Shown: positions 1 to 9,562 of the stretch, piece after piece
How positions within the stretch are numbered: position 1 is the first letter of the stretch
Layout: every line of letters starts with the position of its first letter
Source of the DNA: MGIIb-P sp963934015
Lineage (GTDB): Archaea > Thermoplasmatota > Poseidoniia > Poseidoniales > Thalassarchaeaceae
Length of the DNA stretch: 64,000 nt
NCBI GenBank assembly: GCA_963934015.1
Contig: CAWVWT010000005.1
Span: forward strand, 25,976 to 89,975
Direction: 5' to 3'
Notes under the pieces: model-generated
Database searches by the model: none
Told to the model about the DNA's origin: nothing
The model's input: the letters and a program-made list of their open reading frames with translations, nothing else
Translations under genes and position numbers: made by a program

Positions 1-69
1 TTGTAGGTCATCTTCGTCACCTTCTTTGGCAGAATTACCAATGGAAGCACCATGTCTACCGTGGGACAT
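1..69 (-). CDS. N-terminus of a gene running off the left edge (hypothetical)
   Basis: A minus-strand ATG at 69-67 opens 23 codons without a stop up to the window edge. The predicted start is MSHGRHGASIGNSAKEGDED, hydrophilic and acidic, with no domain visible in so short a piece. It lies downstream of, and on the same strand as, the tRNA-Gly at 123-194. No clear Shine-Dalgarno is seen. Product unknown; it could be chance. Confidence 0.35.
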   Translation of the reverse strand, partial: MSHGRHGASIGNSAKEGDEDDLQ

Positions 70-122
70 TGACGCGGGCTCAGGTCGGTGGTTTTTCAAT
101 ACGCCAGTATCAAATTCTGGAG

Positions 123-194
123 TGCGGACGACGGGATTTGAACCCGTGACATGAGGTTGGAAACCTCAGGTGATAACCCCTTCACTACATCCGC
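123..194 (-). tRNA. tRNA-Gly (anticodon TCC)
   Basis: Read on the minus strand, a full cloverleaf forms: acceptor GCGGATG/CGTCCGC, D stem GTGA/TCAC, anticodon stem TGAGG/CCTCA around the loop TTTCCAA (anticodon TCC), and T stem ACGGG/CCCGT with loop TTCAAAT. The discriminator base is A. The 3' CCA is not encoded (the bases after A are CT). No intron is present. Confidence 0.95.
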
Positions 195-265
195 TGTGTA
201 TTGGGGGGGCCGCGCCTCAGTCTTATCCAATTCGGTCCGTCCGGTCCCGCAAATTCAAGGAGTGC

Positions 266-463
266 ATGCCTACGGCACTCATCATGCACTGGGCGCGGAA
301 GGTCGGCATAGGCATGTGTTTCATCTTCATGCCCGCTGTTGCACCCCTCTGGGCCATAGCATTCAATGTCGAGGTTGAAACTATGATTCGTGTGTTGACC
401 ATACTATTTGTCCCCGGCCTGCTACTCGCACTGGGTGGGAAATCAATTGAACATGAAGGGTGA
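266..463 (+). CDS. Possible small two-helix membrane protein
   Basis: This 65-codon frame starts at ATG 266, preceded by AAGGAG at 257-262 with only three bases of spacing, and ends with TGA at 461-463. It encodes two hydrophobic stretches (around VGIGMCFIFMPAVAPLWAIA and MIRVLTILFVPGLLLALG) and a short charged tail, as expected of a small integral membrane protein. It occupies the otherwise empty gap between the tRNA gene and the converging phosphopantetheinyl transferase gene. I do not recognise a family, and chance cannot be excluded. Confidence 0.35.
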   Translation: MPTALIMHWARKVGIGMCFIFMPAVAPLWAIAFNVEVETMIRVLTILFVPGLLLALGGKSIEHEG

Positions 464-468
464 ATATA

Positions 469-1230
469 CTAAACGGCTTCAATCAATCTTGAAAATCCAA
501 AAATGAAGGGTCGACCGTCGAGTAATTCCTGCCAATGATGTACTTCAAGTCGAAAATCATGGCAATCATGCGAAAGTACAACCTTCTCACAATTCAGAAC
601 CGTAAATGATTGTGGAGCTACATGCATACCCAATCCACAGGCCTTCAGGACAGCCTCCTTGACCACCCACGTACGAATCGCTTCTTGCATCCCAACCTCT
701 GAATCAACATCCCATAATTGTTCTAGATATTGGAGTTCTTCACCAGATGTCATCATCGTCAGCAAGTTCCTAGCACGAGGTACATCAAGAGGTTCTGCAT
801 CCAATCCAATTAGTGAGCCGTTAAGGGATACAGCTGCGATTGAAATTCCGTTTGAATGACCCAATGTGATATCTGGTAATTGCGGACTTAGGTGGCCACC
901 AGCACGAATTCTGACCTCAGCATCAACCCACATTAGATTGGGCTTACGATACTCATCTCGTACGATTCGCAGATCGGATGGATCAAACCCCATTTCACGG
1001 AGGAGGGTGGCCAATGCATAACGTGCTGATGCATGTTCATTTGCTCTCTTGGATGTTACAAAGGTTGAGGCTTCAAATGCATCGACCAAGGGCACGTTTG
1101 ATAAATCAGGCAAAGGATCAGATGGGTTGCATTCACCAACTGGCATCCATACTGCAATCACTTCATCCAAGCCGCAACCACCGGGGAGTGAAAGCGGGTA
1201 TACCGAACCTCTCGGACGCCATATTTTCAT
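469..1230 (-). CDS. 4'-phosphopantetheinyl transferase (Sfp/AcpT type)
   Basis: Transfers 4'-phosphopantetheine from CoA to acyl carrier domains. Family motifs are visible, numbered from the upstream TTG: HSNG near 136-139 in the SxSH position, GLDAE at 153-157 (Mg-binding Asp and Glu), and WVVKEAVLKACGLG with Lys202-Glu203. Length about 253 residues is normal for the Sfp type. I place the start at ATG 1230; a TTG at 1263 would add 11 residues. The gene lies 37 bp downstream of the megasynthase on the same strand, so its natural substrates are probably the two carrier domains of that protein, like the PfaE partner of PUFA synthases. The family call is firm; the substrate is inferred from position. 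Confidence 0.9.
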   Translation of the reverse strand: MKIWRPRGSVYPLSLPGGCGLDEVIAVWMPVGECNPSDPLPDLSNVPLVDAFEASTFVTSKRANEHASARYALATLLREMGFDPSDLRIVRDEYRKPNLMWVDAEVRIRAGGHLSPQLPDITLGHSNGISIAAVSLNGSLIGLDAEPLDVPRARNLLTMMTSGEELQYLEQLWDVDSEVGMQEAIRTWVVKEAVLKACGLGMHVAPQSFTVLNCEKVVLSHDCHDFRLEVHHWQELLDGRPFIFGFSRLIEAV

Positions 1231-1267
1231 AATAATTCCCCAATTGGAAAAATGATTTTTCAATTGA

Positions 1268-4200
1268 TTATTTTCCCTTCCTTTTGAGGCTAAATCTCAA
1301 TTTTTCAGGAACGGGTGCCATGCCTTTAAGGCGAAGTCCTTTGAGAGAAACTATCGGTTTCTGATTGCGATCAAAAATCATGGCGTCATGGATTGTAATT
1401 CCACCTGCTTCATGATCACGACGATAGCTCCGGACCCTCAATTTTTCACGTACCGCCGGGACTCTGAGAATTTTACACTCTTCGATACCAATCGGAAGGC
1501 TCGATATTTCATCAATTTCCATTGTAACTAAACCCGCATTTTGGAAACAGGCTTCAATCAGCATAGGTAGTGACTCAAGGAGGGCTGGCCCTTCATCAAA
1601 TAATTGGGAATTAGGCAATTGACTACGGAGTAGTGCAATTCCATCCGCCCCTAAATCATCACCATCAGATACACCCTTAATCAGACCACCGTGGACTTGA
1701 AATCTAGGACCATGGAAGAATCGATCATAGATGAAATTGGGTTGAAATGAAGCTTCCCCCCTGCCTGGTGAATTCATGAAGGATACACTCGCATCCCGTA
1801 CGGCCCCCTCCTTGAGCAAACGTACTATGCCTTCGTGATGTATTCGTGGTTCTCCAAATACTTCACCTTTGGAATTGACTAAATCACTCTCAACATGACA
1901 CTTGATGTACAGAGAATTGTGATCTTGATCACTATATTCCGCTTTCACTCGGACACGGACTTCATCTTTCACCAATTTGATTGGAAGGCCAAATTTGACT
2001 TCTGCGAATCCCTCTAAGTTACACATTGGGTAAAGCAGTAGAGCACTTTGAGCGAACATTTCCATTGCCATCACACCTGGGTGGTAGGGCGTTCCTTCGA
2101 TAGAATGGTCGATGAGGAAAGGGAATCTCGCAGTTGAAAGTGTGCACTCGGTGAAGATTTCGGTATACAGGTCATGCTTGAGGATTCGATCTACGAAAGG
2201 AAACCTTTCTGATTCCGAAAGTGCACCGGCGGTATCGGCCGGAAACTTCTGAGGGGGGGCCCTTTTACTGCCTTGATCATCTAATATCCCCAATGCACCT
2301 GCGGCTACCACGCGTCTTTTTCCACCACCAAGCATTTCTTTCACGAAAATTTCAACACCCGTTTCGACGGGGATTGTTTCAATGCCAGCTTGCATGAATA
2401 CGGATTCCAATGACCCCCGGGTTGCCATACCAATATCACGCCAACCAGACCAAGCGATGGCTACTGCACGTGGAGCATCTTCGTGATGAGCAATGCGACA
2501 CATCTCTGCATCGAGGATGTTATTGGCGGCGGCATAGTCAACTTGGCCGCTATTCCCAAATCGGCCGGCGACCGAAGTAAATGCACACAAGACCCGTAAC
2601 TGGTCAAGTTCGTCTTCCAGGGAATCAACCAAAGCCCGCCAACCATCTATTTTGACCGAGATAACTTTTGTGAAGGTGTCCCATGATTTTTCGGCGACTA
2701 ATTTCGAATCCTCAAGTCCGGCACCATGCACGATGCCGGTAATTGGACCGCATTCTTTTCTCACGGCAGCTATCACTTTGGCGACTGATTTTGAATTCGT
2801 TACGTCACACGCATCATACAATGCGTGGTTTCCTGTTGCTTGTATGTTGAATATTGTTCTATGAATCTCTAAACTACGCATCTGCTTGTTCCATTCGATA
2901 TCCCATTCAACCATGGTGACTTTACCCGATTCACTCTGTGCAATCATCTCATCTCGAAGTTTTAGTTTTCGCTCTTGTAAGGTTGCCTCATCATCTTGAA
3001 GCCAATCCTCAATGGTGGCATCAAGGCGAGTACGCCCAAGGAGAACAAAAGTAGCCCCTGCACTCTTACTCAACTCAGCAGCCCCGACTATACATCTGGC
3101 AGTGACCCCTGATCCCCCGCCAGAAACAACCCACACATCGTCGGCCTGAAGGGGTTTGACATCTTCACTGAGGTCCTCCTCATACAAGCGTAAAGCCCAA
3201 CGTTTCCCATCACGAGATATTCCCACTTCCGATGGAGAGGTTCGACCAAAGGCTTCAGCCCATATTTGGTGTGCTAATGCAGTTGGATCTGCAAGCAATT
3301 CGGGGTCAATGTCGACTGCACGGCAGCGCAGATGTGGTTTCTCTTTCGCGTAGGATTTGACTATGCCGTGTGCCCCTGCGGCGAGTGCGTTGAAGCGGCT
3401 ACTGGCATTCCCATGCCTCCCATCCATTGCACTGACAGACATCACAACCCCATCTTTGATTGAACTAAAGTGGGGGTCTAGAGATTTCAGTAACCCAAAC
3501 AGACCATGCGTTGTAGACGTAAGTTGCGCCTGTTGTGTCTGGCTTTCCCAACCAACTCCTGCGAGGCGGAGGGGTGATAGATGAAGTAATGCAACAACAT
3601 TCCCAATCTTTGCAAGGTGAGCGCTGACTTCTGCAAGTTGTTTGTGGTTCCCTGGATTCACTCGGACAATATCAACTGGGCCATCCTTCTCGATTTTGAT
3701 TTTGGAGACTATACTCGGGTCGAGCATGATGCGAACTGTGTCAATCCCAGCAGCCCCTAAGATATGGCACAGTGTGTCTGCTACACCCCATGGGTCGTCG
3801 GTTACGGCAACCACCTTGCCATCTATATCGAGAGGCGTTGCTGCTTCAGGTGGGACTTCCTCGACCTCAACTTGCCACCGCCTAACACCAATTGTGCCGG
3901 GTTCGATTGGAATAATGTTTGATACAGGGTTCTGTTGGCCTTCAGGTAGTTCACTTTGGATAGGTTCTTCGACGACTTCTTCACTCCCTTCTTGCCCCAA
4001 ATATGCAATCATGTGGTTGAGCGTTGGATGTTCGCTCAAGACAAACGATTCATCTACAGGCAATCCGTAGAAATCTCGGAGTTCAGCCATGATTTCGGCT
4101 TGTTTTACAGTGTCAATTCCAAGTTCACCCTCAAGGTCCTGATCTAATTCGATAAAATCAGCAGGATAGCCTGTATGCTTGACCACAACTTCGACTACTT

Positions 4201-7200
4201 TCATTGCAACATCACCTGAAATCGGGGTACTAACTTGAATGGCCGGCGCTTCTACTATACCCGATTCAGCAATCACAATCGGTTCAAGGGAGGGAGGTTC
4301 AGTAGAGGGGCCTACACCCAAATATGCAATCATGTGGTTGAGCGTTGGATGTTCGCTCAAGACAAACGATTCATCTACAGGCAATCCGTAGAAATCTCGG
4401 AGTTCAGCCATGATTTCGGCTTGTTTTACAGTGTCAATTCCAAGTTCACCCTCAAGGTCCTGATCTAATTCGATAAAATCAGCAGGATAGCCTGTATGCT
4501 TGACCACAACTTCGACTACTTTCGTCCCCACAGTACTTGACGGGAGGGGGGAGTTCACTTCGATTACCTCCTTGGCAGTAGCAGTAGGTTGAGGTTTGGG
4601 TTTGAGTTTGGGAATCGGTTCGGGTCGTATCCCTACATCTTGTTTAGCAACCGCCCAAGGTGTGCCTTGAATACCACCAATAATCATCTCATTGGGATTG
4701 ATGTAAGCTACAAGTTTACGATTCAAGATGCGTAAATCAGCATCACCACCTGCTGCCTTTGAGGTCCAATCAGCAATTTGAGTACGGTTCAACCTATCGA
4801 GGTGTTTCGCAATCCGCTTGACCATGGTAAATGCCATTTGTGAACCGAATCCGGCAGCATGACGAACAACATACTCAACGTCAACAGGTCCACCCATAGA
4901 TAGACGAAGATCACCCAATTCTGGATCAGGCTCTTTGAAATTGGCAATCGGGGGAAATTCACCCTGACACAGACCCCGTATCGAGACGGCATCTTCGATT
5001 CCCGTACCCATTGGATGGCCTGTGAATCCTTTCGTATTCGTGATGATAATCTCTGATGCACTGTCTCCGAATGTTCTGCGGAGAGCTTGAATTTCTGCAG
5101 CGGCAGAACCGCCCCGAGGGGGGGTTGCCGGTTCGTGTGACATGAAAGAGGTGCGTGAGGCGATTGAATGACGATCCAAATCCCAATCTCGTTCCATCTT
5201 TGAAATGAAGAAATCCAATGAATTCGATACGTGATCAACATCAAGCCGTGTCGGGTGATATGCGGAATTGGCTAGATGAGTACCGAGAAGTTCGACATAT
5301 GGCGTCACCCCCCGTTCCAAACTGAGGTTATTACGCTCGATGACGAAGGCTGCCGCACCCATTCCAAGCAACATCCCACTTCTGCGTGCATCAAATGGAA
5401 GGCTGACATCCTCCACTACGTTGCCCATAGCATGGGCGCCTGCAGCAGCAAATCCAGAACCAATCCAAGTCATCAATTCATCACTGGTTGCATCATCTGC
5501 ACTCACGACAATGACACGGTCACAACGACCTGTCGTGAGCCAATCCTCTGCAATTGCAATGGCCGAGGGTGTTGAGGCACAGGCATTGTTTATCGCAGCA
5601 TTGGGACCTCTTGCACCAATCAACTGTGCAAATTGTGAATGGCCCATCGTTAGAATTTGTAATAGGAAGCGACGATCAAAATGACCACTTTCATCCGCCC
5701 CATTATTCTGTGCATGGCGCATCGCTTGATCGATTCCAGGGAAACATGAGGCAAAGATGACCCCGGTTCGATCTCGTTCTGATTCAGGGAGGTGCCACTG
5801 CTGGATATGGCGTTTTCCTGCTTTATTGATTTGTTCGACTGCAATCAATGGCAGACCCGCATCCTTGAGTGCTTCAACGCCCGCAGCGATTGCTAAGGAT
5901 GTTGATATGTCCATGGCTTCAACAACTTTAGGATCAACACCGTATTGTTCGGCCAAATCGAAGTGACCCTTCTGGCCAGCAAGTTGTGGAATTAAACTGA
6001 AATCGTTACAAGGTACAAATTCTGCGGATCCATCTGCGTGTTTTATAATTCGAACCAAATTTCGATCAAGAAGCCGCTGCTTAACTTCATCTGAAAGTTG
6101 AGAAATAAAATTGTCCCCACGAATAATTCGATCAAATGTATCTGGCGCAAACACCTCTTCCATTCCAGGTAAACCCAAACTGATGCCACTGAATACATAG
6201 GGATTCTCGCGGCGGGAGGACAAGGGATCTATTACAGCAGTATTTCGACGGACATCTATACCTTGATTCAGGGTGGGTGAACTACGTGGCACCTCATCCA
6301 ACCATTCGACCAAAGCGGGGAGGGTCTTCGCGTTTGTACTCCCCTTCACCCGATAATTGGATTGTATTTTTTGATATATCTCAGAAATCTTTGTTTCACT
6401 TAATCCAATGGTTTCGAAATTTGTTGACCCGTGAATCATTCGTAGCGGGAAACCACTCACATTTGACACGATCTTGGCAATCGCAATTTCTTTCGATCTT
6501 CGTTCAACTTCGTCCTGTTCTTCTTTATTGAATGACTGTACATTCGCTTGAGGGGGAATTATACTAGCCTCAACTGTGATTGGGCCTTGAATGAAGCCCG
6601 GTGTTGAAATCCGTACACCTGCTTTGAATGCCTCAGTGAGTATGTTGCTATCTGCATCAGGCATATTTGGAATTCTACCTGAGAGGGCGTGGACTGCAAG
6701 GGCTGCATGGAAAGAAGCAATACCCCCCACCTTGGGATGATTTGTATTTGTCACAATCTTTGGTCGTTCTTCGAATATTTGTTCTGCGAATAAAGCCAAG
6801 GCGCGTTTTGGTCCGACTTCAACGAAAAGACGGGCGCCGGCAGCATACATTGTTTCCATTTGCTTTGTCCATTCAACAGTAGAGGCCATTTGTGGGGCAA
6901 GCTTGGATAGAATTGCTTCCTTGGGACTACTTCCAGCTGGTGCCACATTAGGGTACCAACCTCCATCGAAATTTGAAGTGGTTGGGATTTGCGGTAATTG
7001 GATTTCTAAACCCTCAAGAAAATTTCGCAATGGTTCATTGGCTGGAGCGACAATTCGCGAATGGAATGCGTGACTAGTCTGTAGTTGTATACAGGGGGTA
7101 CCGGCTTGTTCAAATTTCTTCATTACGCGCTTCATCGGTTCTGTTTCACCTGCGATGACGGTCATTTTTGGGCTATTTTTGTTAGCAGCAATCACGTACC

Positions 7201-9553
7201 CATCTTCGGCCTGCAGTGCGGCTTCAATCTGTTCGTAAGGTGCTGATACGGAGGCCATGATACCGCAATCCGGCACCTCGACACCACCCATTTCGGTACC
7301 ACGTGCTGCTACTGCACGTAGCGCACTATCGAAATCAAGTATCCCGGCAACCATCAATGCTGCATATTCTCCCAAAGAATGACCTGCAACCATATCGGGT
7401 TCAAGTCCGTGTGCTTTCATCAGACGATACAGGCCGAGGTCAGCGGTCAGCATCGCCGGCTGAGTATACTCGGTTTGTTTGAGTTTGGATTCTGATTCTT
7501 TCCTCTCAGCCTCAGAAAGGTTTTCGCGAAGCACGAATGAAGACAACGTTTCACCATCGAGGACTTCGATCATTGTACTATCAGCTTCATCCCAAGTTTC
7601 TCCAATGCAACCATAACGCTTAGACAAATCAAGTGTCATGCCAACATATTGACTACCTTGACCGGGATAGAGATGCGCGACCTTAGCGTGGTCAGGTAGT
7701 GACGCCGTGTCGGTAATCATCACCATTTGTTTAGCCAAAAAGTCCCATTTTGAACGATCATCAATCGACTTATCTAGTAGATCAAATCGCTTTGAAAGTT
7801 GAGCCCAATCACTGGCGACAATCGCACACCGAATACCCTCTGCGGTATAACCTCGGCTTGCCAAAGGTAGAGCAGTTGAAAGTCGCTTTCCATGGGGGTC
7901 ATTGTCGAAATTCGAGCCACTAAACAAGTCGTTACGGATTCTACTGAGTTTGGCAATGAGTGATTTACTATCTGGGGCATTCACGAGAAGAACCCCCCCC
8001 TCGATATCCTTCAATTCGTCATGGGATAATGTAGCCGTGGATGAAACCGTTGTCGGCACCATTGCACCGGGGTTCAGCCATGCTGCACGGCGGGCATCAA
8101 ACTCATTTGCGACAAGTAAATGAAAATCTCGATCATAGGACTCAATGGCACAATGGAAATTTGTGCCACCAAATCCAAACGATGACACCCCCGCTCGACG
8201 AGGATGTCCGTTTGGTGTAATCCATGGTTTAGGTTCTGTCGGGACATAAAATGGATTCGTGCCCCAATCAATATTTTCATTAGGTGTAGAAAAACCTGCA
8301 CTGGGTGGTATTGTGGCAGTATGAACTGCTCGAATAGCCTTGACCAATCCTGCGATTCCGGCTGCTGCTTTGAGGTGCCCAATTTGACTCTTGATTGAAC
8401 CAACTGCAACCGATTGCCCTGCGGGCGTATTTTCAAATGCTGAAGATAAACTGGTCAATTCGGTTGCATCACCGACAACTGTCGATGTTCCGTGGGCTTC
8501 GATCAATTCGACTGTGGATGAATCGTAACCAGCCTGCATATAGGCACGGCTAACCGCTTGGATTTGACCGCGGGTACTCGGTGCAGTGATGCCTTTGCCA
8601 CGACCATCGCTACTCGCCCCCACGCCACGAATGACCGCTTGAATCGCGTCTCCATCTCTGATTGCATCTGAGAGTCGTTTCAATGTGAGGGCCCCCGAAC
8701 CTTCACCCATGACAAATCCATTCGCCTTGATGTCAAAGGGTGTTGAATGAGTCGCTGAAAGAGCGCCAATTGCGCTGAACTTTGCGAAGGTTGCTGGATC
8801 CATTGTACGATCGCTTGCTCCGGCCACCATCAAATCGACTTGCCGTGTTTGTAGCAATCGGCAGGCATCGAGTACAGCAGCAAAGGTAGAGGCGCAGGCT
8901 GCATCGGTGGAATAATTCGGCCCCTGTAAATCAAGAAGGTTAGCAACACGTCCTGAAACAACGTTGGCAAGTTCACCTGGCATCGTATCTTCTGTCACCA
9001 ACGGAAGTCCATCGAGAATAGCTGCTTTGAACGCTGCTTTGCCTTCACTGGGCATCCCACCAGCTTCAACTGCGTGCCGAGCGAACTGATCTGCCCATAT
9101 TCTATGATTGGATAAATTACGATTCTCACCCCCTAGTGCATTTGCGAATATCACACCAGTACGAGCACGCGGTAATTCCTTGCCGCCTTCACCCATGTAT
9201 CCTGCATCTTCCAATGCCGCTGCACTGACTGTAACTGCCCACTGCTGAGTTAGGTCGATTTGCGGGAGTGAACCAGGTGGGACTTTCCAACGTCTCCAAT
9301 CGAATTCGTAATTCTCAATCCAACCGCCAATTTTCGAATAGGTCTTGTTGGCGTCGACATTCTTCGGCCCTCCTTCGACCCAAAAGTCAGAGGAAACCCA
9401 CCGGTGGTCTGGGACTTCCTTTATCGATACTTTCGCCGACAAAATGTTTGACCAAAACGCATCTACATCGAGTGCATCCGGCAACAGAGTTGCAACACCG
9501 ATGACAGCAACCGGTTCAAACGGATCTTGCGGATTTTCATCAAGGATTGTCAA
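1268..9553 (-). CDS. Multidomain type I fatty acid / PUFA-like polyketide synthase (KS-AT-KS2-ACP-ACP-KR-DH)
   Basis: A 2761-residue megasynthase that should build acyl chains from malonyl units. Domains in order: ketosynthase 14-470 (DAAC with Cys220, EAHGT His354, GHLKAAAG His393); acyltransferase about 627-935 (GQGSQ 631, GHSLG Ser726, HAFHS 828-832, the malonyl-type signature); a degenerate carrier-like segment 1016-1088; a second ketosynthase or chain-length-factor domain about 1115-1585 (NACAS Cys1325, but SHEPATP in the EAHGT place); two identical carrier domains 1678-1746 and 1785-1853; ketoreductase about 1900-2425 (GGGSGV 2145-2150, Lys2301, Ser2327, Tyr2340, Asn2344); hot-dog dehydratase about 2455-2750 (DHSIEGTPYHPG, His2483). 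No enoyl reductase or thioesterase domain is present; FabI lies 9 bp upstream and the phosphopantetheinyl transferase downstream. The start is TTG 9553 with GAGG seven bases before it. Closest in plan to PfaA/PfaC-type synthases; product unknown. Confidence 0.93.
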   Translation of the reverse strand: MTILDENPQDPFEPVAVIGVATLLPDALDVDAFWSNILSAKVSIKEVPDHRWVSSDFWVEGGPKNVDANKTYSKIGGWIENYEFDWRRWKVPPGSLPQIDLTQQWAVTVSAAALEDAGYMGEGGKELPRARTGVIFANALGGENRNLSNHRIWADQFARHAVEAGGMPSEGKAAFKAAILDGLPLVTEDTMPGELANVVSGRVANLLDLQGPNYSTDAACASTFAAVLDACRLLQTRQVDLMVAGASDRTMDPATFAKFSAIGALSATHSTPFDIKANGFVMGEGSGALTLKRLSDAIRDGDAIQAVIRGVGASSDGRGKGITAPSTRGQIQAVSRAYMQAGYDSSTVELIEAHGTSTVVGDATELTSLSSAFENTPAGQSVAVGSIKSQIGHLKAAAGIAGLVKAIRAVHTATIPPSAGFSTPNENIDWGTNPFYVPTEPKPWITPNGHPRRAGVSSFGFGGTNFHCAIESYDRDFHLLVANEFDARRAAWLNPGAMVPTTVSSTATLSHDELKDIEGGVLLVNAPDSKSLIAKLSRIRNDLFSGSNFDNDPHGKRLSTALPLASRGYTAEGIRCAIVASDWAQLSKRFDLLDKSIDDRSKWDFLAKQMVMITDTASLPDHAKVAHLYPGQGSQYVGMTLDLSKRYGCIGETWDEADSTMIEVLDGETLSSFVLRENLSEAERKESESKLKQTEYTQPAMLTADLGLYRLMKAHGLEPDMVAGHSLGEYAALMVAGILDFDSALRAVAARGTEMGGVEVPDCGIMASVSAPYEQIEAALQAEDGYVIAANKNSPKMTVIAGETEPMKRVMKKFEQAGTPCIQLQTSHAFHSRIVAPANEPLRNFLEGLEIQLPQIPTTSNFDGGWYPNVAPAGSSPKEAILSKLAPQMASTVEWTKQMETMYAAGARLFVEVGPKRALALFAEQIFEERPKIVTNTNHPKVGGIASFHAALAVHALSGRIPNMPDADSNILTEAFKAGVRISTPGFIQGPITVEASIIPPQANVQSFNKEEQDEVERRSKEIAIAKIVSNVSGFPLRMIHGSTNFETIGLSETKISEIYQKIQSNYRVKGSTNAKTLPALVEWLDEVPRSSPTLNQGIDVRRNTAVIDPLSSRRENPYVFSGISLGLPGMEEVFAPDTFDRIIRGDNFISQLSDEVKQRLLDRNLVRIIKHADGSAEFVPCNDFSLIPQLAGQKGHFDLAEQYGVDPKVVEAMDISTSLAIAAGVEALKDAGLPLIAVEQINKAGKRHIQQWHLPESERDRTGVIFASCFPGIDQAMRHAQNNGADESGHFDRRFLLQILTMGHSQFAQLIGARGPNAAINNACASTPSAIAIAEDWLTTGRCDRVIVVSADDATSDELMTWIGSGFAAAGAHAMGNVVEDVSLPFDARRSGMLLGMGAAAFVIERNNLSLERGVTPYVELLGTHLANSAYHPTRLDVDHVSNSLDFFISKMERDWDLDRHSIASRTSFMSHEPATPPRGGSAAAEIQALRRTFGDSASEIIITNTKGFTGHPMGTGIEDAVSIRGLCQGEFPPIANFKEPDPELGDLRLSMGGPVDVEYVVRHAAGFGSQMAFTMVKRIAKHLDRLNRTQIADWTSKAAGGDADLRILNRKLVAYINPNEMIIGGIQGTPWAVAKQDVGIRPEPIPKLKPKPQPTATAKEVIEVNSPLPSSTVGTKVVEVVVKHTGYPADFIELDQDLEGELGIDTVKQAEIMAELRDFYGLPVDESFVLSEHPTLNHMIAYLGVGPSTEPPSLEPIVIAESGIVEAPAIQVSTPISGDVAMKVVEVVVKHTGYPADFIELDQDLEGELGIDTVKQAEIMAELRDFYGLPVDESFVLSEHPTLNHMIAYLGQEGSEEVVEEPIQSELPEGQQNPVSNIIPIEPGTIGVRRWQVEVEEVPPEAATPLDIDGKVVAVTDDPWGVADTLCHILGAAGIDTVRIMLDPSIVSKIKIEKDGPVDIVRVNPGNHKQLAEVSAHLAKIGNVVALLHLSPLRLAGVGWESQTQQAQLTSTTHGLFGLLKSLDPHFSSIKDGVVMSVSAMDGRHGNASSRFNALAAGAHGIVKSYAKEKPHLRCRAVDIDPELLADPTALAHQIWAEAFGRTSPSEVGISRDGKRWALRLYEEDLSEDVKPLQADDVWVVSGGGSGVTARCIVGAAELSKSAGATFVLLGRTRLDATIEDWLQDDEATLQERKLKLRDEMIAQSESGKVTMVEWDIEWNKQMRSLEIHRTIFNIQATGNHALYDACDVTNSKSVAKVIAAVRKECGPITGIVHGAGLEDSKLVAEKSWDTFTKVISVKIDGWRALVDSLEDELDQLRVLCAFTSVAGRFGNSGQVDYAAANNILDAEMCRIAHHEDAPRAVAIAWSGWRDIGMATRGSLESVFMQAGIETIPVETGVEIFVKEMLGGGKRRVVAAGALGILDDQGSKRAPPQKFPADTAGALSESERFPFVDRILKHDLYTEIFTECTLSTARFPFLIDHSIEGTPYHPGVMAMEMFAQSALLLYPMCNLEGFAEVKFGLPIKLVKDEVRVRVKAEYSDQDHNSLYIKCHVESDLVNSKGEVFGEPRIHHEGIVRLLKEGAVRDASVSFMNSPGRGEASFQPNFIYDRFFHGPRFQVHGGLIKGVSDGDDLGADGIALLRSQLPNSQLFDEGPALLESLPMLIEACFQNAGLVTMEIDEISSLPIGIEECKILRVPAVREKLRVRSYRRDHEAGGITIHDAMIFDRNQKPIVSLKGLRLKGMAPVPEKLRFSLKRKGK
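3996..4202 (-). repeat. 207-bp direct repeat, copy encoding carrier domain 2
   Basis: This 207-bp (69-codon) stretch is identical base for base to 4317-4523, at an offset of 321 bp. It encodes the second acyl carrier domain of the megasynthase (residues 1785-1853). Identity includes silent positions, while the linker between the copies is unrelated, which points to recent duplication or ongoing gene conversion of one domain. Confidence 0.95.
4317..4523 (-). repeat. 207-bp direct repeat, copy encoding carrier domain 1
   Basis: Partner of the repeat at 3996-4202, with no mismatch found on direct reading. It encodes carrier domain 1 (residues 1678-1746), including ELGIDTVKQAEI, where threonine occupies the usual phosphopantetheine serine position. 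Confidence 0.95.
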
Positions 9554-9562
9554 TTTCTCGCC

